Source of the DNA: Bacteroidales bacterium
GTDB lineage: Bacteria > Bacteroidota > Bacteroidia > Bacteroidales > JAADJA01
Length of the DNA stretch: 64,000 nt
Reading direction: 5' to 3'
Assembly (NCBI GenBank): GCA_021740645.1
Contig: JAIOZL010000016.1
Coordinates: forward strand, 21,533 to 85,532
A model generated the notes under the pieces. The model was not told where the DNA came from. It worked only from the letters and a program-made list of their open reading frames with translations, and did not search any database. How positions within the stretch are numbered: the stretch's first letter is position 1; every line of letters starts with the position of its first letter. Below, piece after piece: positions 7,848-16,084 of the stretch. The translations under genes and the position numbers were made by a program.

Positions 7848-9881
7848 ATGAAAAATAAGGAATGTATCCTGATTGTAGATGATGAAGTCCACAACCTTGA
7901 GATCATGACAAGGATTTTCGAGGGTGAAGGATTCAGAGTGGTAACCAGTATGAATGAAAAAGAAACCTTTGAAATCATTAATCAAGATAAACCTGACATT
8001 ATACTTCTCGATATTGTATTAAACAACGAAAATGGCCTGGATATATTAAAAAAAATAAAACAGGACCAGGAGTTCCGGTACGTTTATGTGGTAATGATTT
8101 CCGGGAAGATCAATTCCCCGCTTGATAAGGCAAAAGGCCTTGAACTAGGCGCAGATGGTTACCTTTCCCGTCCTTTTGAAAAAAGAGAATTGATCGCGAG
8201 GATTGAGGCTTTTATGCGCCATAAACGAACCCTGGATGACCTGAGGAAAAGTGAGCAACGATTTAAAAAAATAATTGAAAGGAACCCCGATGCCATATTG
8301 ATTGTGGACAACGAAGGGTCAATAAAATTTGCTAATCCGGCGGCAGAGCAACTGTTTAAAATTACTGTTAATGAATTACTGAGCAGGGTATTTGGCTATC
8401 CGGTTATTAAAGGTAAACACACTGAAATTAACATTGTTCGGCATGATGAAAATACGGTGGTCGGAGAAATGAGAACTATTGATATTGACTGGGACGACCG
8501 GGAAACTTATCTTACTTCTATACGCGACATTACAGAGAGGAAGAAAATAGAAAATGCCATAAGGGAAAGCGAAGAGAAAATGCGGATTACCTTAAACTCC
8601 ATCGGCGATGCGGTTATAGCCACGAATGATAAAGGGCTAATTATAAGCATGAATCCTGTAGCTGAGCGTTTAACTGAATGGAGCTTTGAAGAGGCTTGTG
8701 GTAAACCTTTACCGGAGGTGTTTCATATTATAAATTCCCAAACCCGAAATACTGTGGAGAACCCTGTTGATATAGTAATTGAATCGGGTAAAATTGTGGG
8801 ATTGGCCAATCATACGCTCCTTATTTCAAAAAAAGGGCAGGAGTACCAGATAGCCGATTCAGGTGCTCCCATTATGGATGATAAGGGAGACATCAAAGGG
8901 GTAGTACTCGTTTTCAGAGACGTTACCAGTGAATATGCTTTAAGACAGCAAATTGTTGCCAGTGAAAAACGTTTTCGCAGCCTGTTTGAGCAATCGGGTG
9001 ATGGGATTGCCGTGCATGACCTTGAAGGGGAGTTAATTGATGTAAATTTGAAACTCTGTGAATTGATTGGCTACAATAAAGAAGAATTTTTAAAATCCAA
9101 TTTAATTGAGACAAGTCCAAATAAAGAGATAATAAAAATTAATGAAAAGGCCTTTGCGAAATTAAAGGAAGAGGGGGAAGTGCTTTTTGAAACAGAATTT
9201 CAGACGAAGACAGGCGAATTACTGATAGGTGAAATTTCGGCAAAAGTTGTTGAAATCGGTGATAAAAAATTGGTCCATGCAATTATGAGGGACATCACCG
9301 ACCGAAAAAAAGCATCGGAATTGTTACTCAAAAGTGAGGAAGAATACCGTCAACTGGTGGAAACCCTGAATGAAGGAATTCTGAAAATAGATATGGCAGG
9401 CAACATATCCTTTGTCAATCCAAAAATGGCAGAAATGTTAGGTTACTATGTGGAGGAAACAATAGGTTTAAGTATTCTGGATATTGTGCATGAGGATGAA
9501 CATAAGAAAGTGACAAGTTTGTTTCAGTCTCAAACCATTGCTGAACACAAGCAAACCGAATTAAAATTCAAGAAAAAGAATGGCCAGATTATTACTATGC
9601 TTATCAATTCTTCATCCATTCCCGATCAACAGAATAAGTTTTCCGGAGCCCTTTTGGGTGCTGCTGATATCACCGAAATAAAAAAGGTACAGAAAGAATT
9701 GCAACTTTATAAGGAACAACTTGAAGATTTGGTGCAAGAACGAACTTCTAAACTGGAGGAAAAAAATACACAACTTGAGCAATTCAATAAAATATTTGTA
9801 GGCCGGGAGTTCCGTATCAAAGAATTAAGGGATGAGGTAAAAAGCCTGAAGGACGAATTAAAGGCCTATAAAAGAAATTAA
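7848..9881 (+). CDS. Response-regulator receiver plus four PAS domains, no kinase
   Basis: The ATG at 7848 gives 677 residues and starts just before the REC domain (ILIVDDE); a start at 7806 would add 14 residues. REC spans about 1-125, with the acidic pair at 11-12 and phospho-acceptor D55. The conserved Lys-Pro of receivers is Arg-Pro here (LSRPFEKRE), which may weaken phosphorylation-dependent switching. Four PAS/PAC domains follow, each closing with an R-D-I-T or similar segment, then a C-terminal coiled coil containing FVGREFRIKELRDE. No HisKA, HATPase or GGDEF is present. The REC could receive phosphate from the kinase at 6024-7220. The C-terminal coil nearly matches that of the PAS protein at 3233-4726. 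Confidence 0.9.
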   Translation: MKNKECILIVDDEVHNLEIMTRIFEGEGFRVVTSMNEKETFEIINQDKPDIILLDIVLNNENGLDILKKIKQDQEFRYVYVVMISGKINSPLDKAKGLELGADGYLSRPFEKRELIARIEAFMRHKRTLDDLRKSEQRFKKIIERNPDAILIVDNEGSIKFANPAAEQLFKITVNELLSRVFGYPVIKGKHTEINIVRHDENTVVGEMRTIDIDWDDRETYLTSIRDITERKKIENAIRESEEKMRITLNSIGDAVIATNDKGLIISMNPVAERLTEWSFEEACGKPLPEVFHIINSQTRNTVENPVDIVIESGKIVGLANHTLLISKKGQEYQIADSGAPIMDDKGDIKGVVLVFRDVTSEYALRQQIVASEKRFRSLFEQSGDGIAVHDLEGELIDVNLKLCELIGYNKEEFLKSNLIETSPNKEIIKINEKAFAKLKEEGEVLFETEFQTKTGELLIGEISAKVVEIGDKKLVHAIMRDITDRKKASELLLKSEEEYRQLVETLNEGILKIDMAGNISFVNPKMAEMLGYYVEETIGLSILDIVHEDEHKKVTSLFQSQTIAEHKQTELKFKKKNGQIITMLINSSSIPDQQNKFSGALLGAADITEIKKVQKELQLYKEQLEDLVQERTSKLEEKNTQLEQFNKIFVGREFRIKELRDEVKSLKDELKAYKRN

Positions 9882-9930
9882 TTTCTTCGTCCTGAATTAA
9901 TTTACAATACAGTGAAAAGCAGATTCAAAG

Positions 9931-9951
9931 AGCTTGCTTAAAGCTTTTTTT
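9931..9951 (+). terminator. Weak intrinsic terminator after the signalling island
   Basis: A 5-bp stem (AGCTT / AAGCT) with a 5-base loop is followed directly by a run of T. The stem is short, so the call is tentative, but its position about 50 bp after the REC-PAS stop and before the pdxB promoter is sensible. Confidence 0.4.
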
Positions 9952-9992
9952 CAACACTTTTAAACAATTCATTTTTCCCATTACTAATTTTT

Positions 9993-10000
9993 TACTTTTG
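9993..10000 (+). promoter_or_regulatory. Probable -7 element of the pdxB promoter
   Basis: TACTTTTG matches the Bacteroidota -7 consensus TAnnTTTG and lies 77 bp before the pdxB ATG. The -33 region holds only a T-run with no clear TTTG, so the promoter is supported by the -7 box alone. Confidence 0.5.
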
Positions 10001-10077
10001 CCAAAATTCAGGATAGGTAATTAGTCCTTTAAAATTGGCTTATTTGTTTTATTCGAAACAAATATTATGAAAAATAA

Positions 10078-11196
10078 ATGAAAATTGTAGCGGACGATAA
10101 AATCCCATTTTTAAAAGGGGTATTGGAACCTTTTGCGAAGATTACTTATCTTCCTGGTGATCAAATTAACAAGCCTGCCCTTCAAAATGCCGAAGCCTTA
10201 CTCATACGTTCAATTACCATTTGCGACGAAGAATTACTTTCAGGTACGAGAGTTAAGCTGATAGCTTCAGCAACTATCGGTTCTGATCATATTGATAAAA
10301 GGTACTGCCAAGAAAATGGCATTGCCTGGACAACAGCCAATGGCTGCAATGCAGATGCAGTAGCCCAGTATTTCACTTCAGCTTTATTGCATATGGCTCA
10401 AAACAGGAATATTCGCCTGGCTGGTAAAACTTTAGGAATTATTGGTGTGGGGAATATTGGGAAAAGAGTCAAAAAAATAGCTGAACTACTTGGTATGAAT
10501 ATATTGCTTAACGACCCTCCGCGGGAAGATGCAGAAGGTAAGGGCGATTTTGTAAGTTTAATCCAAATACAAAAGGAAGCTGATTTTATTTCTTTTCATG
10601 TGCCCCTGACATTTGGCGGCGACCATAAAACATTTCATCTCGCTGATGATATCTTCTGGAAGGGCTTTAAAAAACCAATTCATCTCTTTAATACATCACG
10701 TGGTGCCGTCGTCGATACGGAAGGACTTATGGAAGCACAAACAGAAGGGATTATAAAATCAGTTGTGCTTGATGTTTGGGAAAATGAACCAGAGATAGAC
10801 CTTGATTTATTGGAGGCTTCATTAATAGGTACTCCGCATATAGCAGGTTATTCCCTCGAAGGTAAGGCCAATAGCGCAGCTTTAACGGTTCAATCAGTCA
10901 GTTCACATTTCGGACTTGGAATAAATAGCTGGACGCCTGCCATTCCTGAAGAAAAAATTGAATTGGAATTTGATGGTGCCGGACTGGACGACCAAGCGAT
11001 ATTTTACCGGATTTTTAAACAGGTTTATCCCATTTTGGATGATGATAGGATGTTAAGAAAGGACATTAATAATTTTGAACGAATTCGACGGGACTATAAT
11101 TTCAGACGCGATAATGGGGCTTTTGCCCTGAGATTGGCAAATGTAAGCAGCACCATTGAGGATAGACTAAAACAAATAGGATTTAATATTTTATAA
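10078..11196 (+). CDS. pdxB: Erythronate-4-phosphate dehydrogenase
   Basis: 372 residues. It oxidises 4-phospho-D-erythronate in the DXP-dependent pyridoxal phosphate pathway. The D-2-hydroxyacid dehydrogenase fold is visible: ATIGSDHID at 65-73, the NAD-binding GVGNIG at 123-128, and the catalytic Arg (NTSRGA), Glu (WENEPEID) and His (GTPHIAGYS). The C-terminal 80 residues fit the PdxB-specific dimerisation domain, which separates it from SerA and other family members. The transketolase gene follows after 31 bp. Transketolase makes or uses erythrose-4-phosphate, the source of the PdxB substrate, so the pairing is metabolically sensible. Confidence 0.93.
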   Translation: MKIVADDKIPFLKGVLEPFAKITYLPGDQINKPALQNAEALLIRSITICDEELLSGTRVKLIASATIGSDHIDKRYCQENGIAWTTANGCNADAVAQYFTSALLHMAQNRNIRLAGKTLGIIGVGNIGKRVKKIAELLGMNILLNDPPREDAEGKGDFVSLIQIQKEADFISFHVPLTFGGDHKTFHLADDIFWKGFKKPIHLFNTSRGAVVDTEGLMEAQTEGIIKSVVLDVWENEPEIDLDLLEASLIGTPHIAGYSLEGKANSAALTVQSVSSHFGLGINSWTPAIPEEKIELEFDGAGLDDQAIFYRIFKQVYPILDDDRMLRKDINNFERIRRDYNFRRDNGAFALRLANVSSTIEDRLKQIGFNIL

Positions 11197-11227
11197 ACAC
11201 GATATTTTAACAATCAATAAATAAACA

Positions 11228-13267
11228 ATGGATAACACCATTTACAACAAAGCAGCTGATAACATTCGTATTTTATCCATGGCTATGGTTGAAAAAGCTA
11301 ATTCAGGGCATCCTGGTGGTGCAATGGGTGGGGCTGATTTTATCAATACACTGTATGCCGGATTTTTGAATTTCAATCCCGACGATATGGCCTGGCCTTT
11401 TAGGGATCGTTTTTTTCTGGATCCTGGCCATATGTCGGCCATGCTTTATTCCGTACTGTCACTTGTGGGTACTTATACCACCCATGATTTACAAAATTTC
11501 AGGCAGTGGCAAAGTGCTACTCCCGGCCATCCTGAACTGGATGTGAAGCGGGGAATTGAAAACACATCAGGCCCTCTTGGGCAAGGACATACTATGGCAG
11601 TAGGAGCTGCGATTGCTGAGAAATTTTTAACTGCTCGTTTTGGTAGCTGGATGTCGCATAAAACCTATGCATTTATTTCTGATGGTGGAATTCAGGAAGA
11701 AATTTCACAGGGAGCCGGAAGGATTGCCGGCTATCTGGGTTTGAATAACCTGATCATGTTTTTCGACTCGAATGATATACAACTTTCCACGATGGTCGAT
11801 GAGGTCACCAATGAAGACACAGCCCGAAAATATGAAGCTTGGGGGTGGCGGGTTATGACCATTGATGGTAACGACTTAGACGAAATCCGTGGTTCACTTA
11901 TGAAAGCTACTGAGGAAAAGGAAAAGCCAGTTCTGATCATTGGGAAAACCATTATGGGAAAAGGTGCATTGACTGAGTCAGGTGAGAATTTTGAAAGGCA
12001 GGTTTCAACACATGGACAACCGATGAGTAAAGCAGGTGCTTCGTTTGAAAAGACTATTCTTAATCTGGGAGGTGATCCTGTAAATCCTTTTGCCGTATTT
12101 CCTGAAACAGTTCAACTTTATAAGAAAGCTTTAGAGGAAAAACGCGCTTTTGTCAGGTCTAAGAATGAAGAGTATAAAATTTGGAAACAGCAAAATCCTG
12201 AGCTCGCACTTAAACTTCAGCATATTTTAGAAGGGAAATTGCCCACCATTGATTTCAGTAAAATAGAAATTAAACCCAATGGGGCCACACGAGCCGCTTC
12301 TGCCACAATACTCGGTGAGTTTGCAGGCCGTATTGATAACATGATTGTTATGTCCGCTGATTTAGCCAATAGCGATAAAACGGATGGCTTCCTAAAGAAA
12401 ACGTCTCCCATTACAAAAAATAATTTTTCCGGAGCCTTTCTTCATGCCGGGGTTTCTGAGCTCACTATGGCAGCATTGGCTAATGGTATGGCTTTACATT
12501 ATCTGGTGCCGGTTTGCGGAACTTTCTTTGTTTTTTCTGATTATATGAAACCAGCCATCCGATTGGCTGCTTTAATGGAGCTCCCGGTTAAATATGTGTG
12601 GACACATGATTCTTTCAGGGTAGGAGAGGACGGCCCTACACACCAGCCTGTAGAGCACGAGGCGCAGATAAGGCTAATGGAAAAACTAAAAAACCACAAA
12701 GGGAAAAATTCAATGTTGGTGCTCAGGCCGGCAGATGGAATTGAAACCCTGGTTGCTTATAAAATGGCTGTGGAAAATACCACTACTCCCACAGGGCTTA
12801 TTTTGTCACGTCAAAATATTAATGATCTTCCCTTCCCTTCAGGTAAGAAGAAATATGATTTCTCACTTCAGGCAGAAAAAGGGGCTTATTTCATTAAAAA
12901 AACAGATAAGCCAGATATTATTTTGTTGGCAAGTGGTTCAGAGGTAAGTACCCTCGTTGAAGGGGCGGAATTACTAAAGAAAATTGGAATAAATTCTTCA
13001 GTGGTTTCTGTAATTTCTGAGGGAATATTCAGGAATCAGGATTTGGACTATCAGAAGTCCATAATTCCTGATGGAGTTCCGGTTTTGGGTTTTACTGCCG
13101 GACTGCCTGTAACTCTTGCTGAACTTATTGGAAGCAGCGGGACCGTGATAGGTCTGGATCACTTTGGCTATTCTGCGCCTTACACCGTTCTGGATGAAAA
13201 ATTTGGCTTTTCAGGTAATTCTGTCCGGTCTGGTGTAATTGAATTTTTAAAGGACTATAAAAAGTAG
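11228..13267 (+). CDS. tkt: Transketolase
   Basis: A full-length 679-residue thiamine-diphosphate enzyme of the pentose phosphate pathway. Visible motifs: SGHPGG near residue 26, GPLGQG near 118, the ThDP/Mg region SDGGIQEE followed by FFDSNDIQLS, HGQPMSKA, and the pyrimidine-domain motif HDSFRVGEDGPTHQPVEH. The metal-binding GDG of most transketolases reads SDG here, a mild substitution. The C-terminal transketolase domain is intact. Probably co-transcribed with pdxB (31-bp gap). No clear terminator follows. Confidence 0.95.
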   Translation: MDNTIYNKAADNIRILSMAMVEKANSGHPGGAMGGADFINTLYAGFLNFNPDDMAWPFRDRFFLDPGHMSAMLYSVLSLVGTYTTHDLQNFRQWQSATPGHPELDVKRGIENTSGPLGQGHTMAVGAAIAEKFLTARFGSWMSHKTYAFISDGGIQEEISQGAGRIAGYLGLNNLIMFFDSNDIQLSTMVDEVTNEDTARKYEAWGWRVMTIDGNDLDEIRGSLMKATEEKEKPVLIIGKTIMGKGALTESGENFERQVSTHGQPMSKAGASFEKTILNLGGDPVNPFAVFPETVQLYKKALEEKRAFVRSKNEEYKIWKQQNPELALKLQHILEGKLPTIDFSKIEIKPNGATRAASATILGEFAGRIDNMIVMSADLANSDKTDGFLKKTSPITKNNFSGAFLHAGVSELTMAALANGMALHYLVPVCGTFFVFSDYMKPAIRLAALMELPVKYVWTHDSFRVGEDGPTHQPVEHEAQIRLMEKLKNHKGKNSMLVLRPADGIETLVAYKMAVENTTTPTGLILSRQNINDLPFPSGKKKYDFSLQAEKGAYFIKKTDKPDIILLASGSEVSTLVEGAELLKKIGINSSVVSVISEGIFRNQDLDYQKSIIPDGVPVLGFTAGLPVTLAELIGSSGTVIGLDHFGYSAPYTVLDEKFGFSGNSVRSGVIEFLKDYKK

Positions 13268-13387
13268 GGGTTGTAGGGTGTATATAGCGTGTTGTTAAAT
13301 ATTTGTTAAGCTGGTAGCAAAATATATTTATTATAAACTTTCAGGTTATTTTTGCTCAAAGTCAGAAACAGGACAAACTACATCCTT

Positions 13388-13954
13388 ATGAAAAAGATCT
13401 TCCTTGCATTATTTATTGCTTGCCTGATATCGGGGTTAACTCATGCACAAACTTTTACAAAAGAATCATTAGTGGCTAACTTAGGACTTGGTCTTGGGTG
13501 GTACAGTTACGGTTATTCTGTTTCTTCACTGCCTTCCATATCGCTGAGTGTTGAAAAAGGTGCCTGGGATATTGAAGATGTAGGTATTATATCCTTGGGT
13601 GGTATAGTAGGGTGGAAATATGCCAAATACGACTGGTCCTATCTAAACTATTCCTACGACTGGACATGGGCTGATTTTATTGTTGCTGCACGTGGAGCAA
13701 TTCACCCAAAGTTTCTATCGAATGAAAAGGCTGATCTATATGGTGGTTTGGCTCTAGGACTGCGTTTTGAGACCTATAAATATTATTCGGGGACACTCAA
13801 TGGTGAACCTTTAAAATATACAGATAATAATACCAATCCATTGATCGCGCTCTATATTGGAGGCCGATACTATTTTTCTGATCATTTTGGTTTATTTGGT
13901 GAGATTGGTTACGGTCTTGGGTATCTTAACATAGGGGCAAGCTATAAGATATGA
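13388..13954 (+). CDS. Small outer-membrane beta-barrel protein
   Basis: The ATG at 13388 gives 188 residues with a clean signal peptide ending at THAQ (positions 1-19); an upstream TTG at 13352 would spoil it. The mature part alternates aromatic and small residues in strand-like stretches (LGLGWYSYGY, LYGGLALGLRF, LFGEIGYGLGYLNIGASYKI), typical of 8-stranded OmpX/OmpW-like barrels in Bacteroidota. Its last strand ends at the C terminus, as expected for BAM insertion. No enzyme motif is present and its function is unknown. It stands alone between tkt and rimP. Confidence 0.75.
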   Translation: MKKIFLALFIACLISGLTHAQTFTKESLVANLGLGLGWYSYGYSVSSLPSISLSVEKGAWDIEDVGIISLGGIVGWKYAKYDWSYLNYSYDWTWADFIVAARGAIHPKFLSNEKADLYGGLALGLRFETYKYYSGTLNGEPLKYTDNNTNPLIALYIGGRYYFSDHFGLFGEIGYGLGYLNIGASYKI

Positions 13955-14202
13955 TTACCCATTATTAATAGCATAATTTCAACATTTCTTGTTCTATCTG
14001 AATTCAACGCCCTTTTCGGATTAAACCATCGTGTATAAATTTAACATGTCTTTACTGATTACGGAAAAAAATTTAGTTGAGGCAATAAGCGAATTAGAGA
14101 ATTTCTGGCTATTTTTCAATACAAAATACAAGCATCAAAATTTTCAATAATTGCTATTTTTTGAGTATTATGGTGGAAAATTAAAAATATTATTTCCAAT
14201 CA

Positions 14203-14232
14203 TTTGCGCGTAAAATAATTTAGCTATCTTTG
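14203..14232 (+). promoter_or_regulatory. Bacteroidota-type promoter of the rimP-nusA-infB operon
   Basis: TTTG at 14203-14206 and TATCTTTG at 14225-14232 are separated by 18 bp, close to the Bacteroidota sigma-A consensus TTTG-N19-TAnnTTTG. Transcription should start a few bases after 14232, leaving a leader of about 85 nt before the rimP ATG. Confidence 0.75.
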
Positions 14233-14291
14233 CACCGCTTTAAATGGATATAATAACGCAAACGAGCGGTAATATATAAGAAACAAGATTT

Positions 14292-14311
14292 GAGGGGGCA
14301 TATGTCCCCTC
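14292..14311 (+). promoter_or_regulatory. Leader hairpin immediately upstream of rimP
   Basis: GAGGGG at 14292-14297 pairs with CCCCTC at 14306-14311 around an 8-base loop (GCATATGT). It is followed by a pyrimidine-rich CTTTC rather than a long T-run, and ends 13 bases before the start codon. It may modulate translation of rimP or act as a weak attenuator; NusA, encoded next, would be a natural feedback factor. Confidence 0.5.
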
Positions 14312-14324
14312 TTTCATTAGGCAA

Positions 14325-14768
14325 ATGTTAGAGAAAAATAAATTAGAGATACTGGTAAGTAACTCCCTGAAGGGTAGTACAAAATTTGTGGTGGATATTC
14401 ATGTTTCACCCACGAATGTAGTTGATATCATTGTTGATAGCGATGAAGGAATCAGCATTGGGGAATGTGTGAAGATAAGCCGTTTGATTGAATCTAATTT
14501 TGATCGTGACCTGGAGGATTATGAATTAAGGGTTTTATCGCCTGGTTTGGATCAGCCTTTTAAGTTGTTAAGGCAGTATAAAAAGTACTTAGGTAAGCCG
14601 GTTAGAGTGAAAACCAGAGATAATGAATTGTTAAAGGGTGTTTTAATCGAAGTTGAAGAGGATTATATTGAGTTGGAAGTAAAGAAGAAAAAGAAGGAAG
14701 CTGCAGAAAAAATGAAGATATTTTTTAACAACATTGATCAGGCTAAACCTGAAATATTATTTAAGTAA
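14325..14768 (+). CDS. rimP: Ribosome maturation factor RimP
   Basis: 147 residues, the normal RimP length. It assists 30S subunit maturation. Typical features: the N-terminal domain with VDIIVDSDEGISIGECVKIS, the YELRVLSPGLDQPFK motif (the usual family form is EVSSPGLDRPL), and an SH3-like C-terminal domain (GKPVRVKT..LLKGVLIEVEEDYIEL). First gene of the conserved rimP-nusA-infB operon, with 27 bp to nusA. Confidence 0.95.
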   Translation: MLEKNKLEILVSNSLKGSTKFVVDIHVSPTNVVDIIVDSDEGISIGECVKISRLIESNFDRDLEDYELRVLSPGLDQPFKLLRQYKKYLGKPVRVKTRDNELLKGVLIEVEEDYIELEVKKKKKEAAEKMKIFFNNIDQAKPEILFK

Positions 14769-14795
14769 GTGAAACAATTAGAATAATTATAAACG

Positions 14796-16031
14796 ATGGA
14801 ACATATTAATCTTGTAGAAACGTTTTCGGAGTTTAAGGAATTTAAAAATATCGGAAGGGAAACCATGATGCGTATCCTTGAAGATGTTTTTAAGCATATG
14901 CTCACCAAGCGTTTCGGCTCGGCTGATAATTTTGATATTATCGTAAATATCGACAAGGGTGACCTTGAAATATGGAGAAACAGGGAGATCGTGGAAGATG
15001 GTGAAGTAGAAGATGAAAATCTTCAGATACCTTATTCTGAAGCCGTTAAGATAGAGCCTGACTTTGAAGTAGGCGAGGAGGTTTCTGAAGAGATTAAATT
15101 ATTGGATTTTGGCAGAAGGGAAATTCTTTCCATTCGTCAGAACCTGATCTCGAAGATCCAGGAATACGAAAAGGATAACGTTTATAAAAAGTACAAAGAG
15201 CGGATAGGCGAGATTATTACCGGGGAGGTTTACCAGGTATGGAAAAAGGAAATACTTGTATTGGACGACGAAGGAATTGAGTTGATCCTACCCAAATCTG
15301 AGCAAATACCATCAGACTTTTACCGGAAAGGCGATACAATACGTGCAGTTGTATCACGGGTAGAGATGAAAAATGCAGCTCCTGTAATCATTCTTTCGAG
15401 AACTTCACCCATTTTCCTTGAAAGGTTATTTGAGTCAGAAGTTCCTGAGGTGTTTGACGGTTTGATTACCATCAAAAATATTGTGAGAGTACCCGGTGAG
15501 CGCGCCAAAATTGCTGTGGAATCGTATGACGACAGGATCGACCCGGTTGGAGCCTGCGTGGGGATGAAAGGGTCGCGTATCCATGGTATTGTAAGGGAAC
15601 TAAAGAATGAAAATATTGATGTAATTAATTACACAACTAATCCTTCTCTCTATATATCACGTGCACTAAGTCCGGCAAAAATTTCCTCAACCAATATTTT
15701 AGAGGCTGAGAAAAAAGCCGAGGTTTATTTAAAACCTGACCAGGTGTCACTGGCTATTGGAAAAGGAGGATTTAATATCAAGCTTGCTGGAAAACTTACA
15801 GGTTATGAAATAGATGTATTCAGGGAAACCGATATTGATTCAGAGGATGTGGATCTATCAGAATTTTCTGATGAGATTGATAGCTGGATTATCGAGGAGT
15901 TTAAAGCCATTGGCTGTGATACGGCCAGGAGTGTTTTAGACCTAGATGTCGCTGATCTTGTTAAAAGGACTGATCTTGAAGAAGAAACTATTAAAGAGGT
16001 TGTGAGAATTCTTAGGGAAGAGTTTGAATAA
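14796..16031 (+). CDS. nusA: Transcription termination/antitermination factor NusA
   Basis: 411 residues: an N-terminal RNA-polymerase-binding domain (1-130), an S1 domain (about 135-200, GEIITGEVYQVWKKEI), then two KH domains with DPVGACVGMKGSRIHGI and LAIGKGGFNIKLAGKLTG, and a short acidic C-terminal region with one helix-hairpin-like unit (IGCDTARSVLDLDVADLVKRTDL). It is shorter than the 495-residue E. coli protein because the C-terminal acidic repeats are reduced, as is usual in this phylum. Start at the first ATG, 27 bp after rimP. Confidence 0.96.
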   Translation: MEHINLVETFSEFKEFKNIGRETMMRILEDVFKHMLTKRFGSADNFDIIVNIDKGDLEIWRNREIVEDGEVEDENLQIPYSEAVKIEPDFEVGEEVSEEIKLLDFGRREILSIRQNLISKIQEYEKDNVYKKYKERIGEIITGEVYQVWKKEILVLDDEGIELILPKSEQIPSDFYRKGDTIRAVVSRVEMKNAAPVIILSRTSPIFLERLFESEVPEVFDGLITIKNIVRVPGERAKIAVESYDDRIDPVGACVGMKGSRIHGIVRELKNENIDVINYTTNPSLYISRALSPAKISSTNILEAEKKAEVYLKPDQVSLAIGKGGFNIKLAGKLTGYEIDVFRETDIDSEDVDLSEFSDEIDSWIIEEFKAIGCDTARSVLDLDVADLVKRTDLEEETIKEVVRILREEFE

Positions 16032-16084
16032 ATTATACTAAATTAGCACGTTTTATTTGAATTAGAAAATCGATAGGATTTTAT

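Larger units (their letters stand above)
13955..14324. other. 370-bp intergenic region upstream of rimP
   Basis: It contains the rimP promoter and leader hairpin (annotated separately). The first 250 bp are very AT-rich. One 34-codon ORF with an ATG start lies at 14046-14150 on the + strand, with no recognisable motif and not enough support to call as a gene. I found no tRNA or other RNA structure here. Confidence 0.5.

Noticed and set aside
14046..14150. 34-codon ORF upstream of rimP
   Set aside because: No recognisable motif and no clear promoter of its own; kept only as a note in the intergenic entry.
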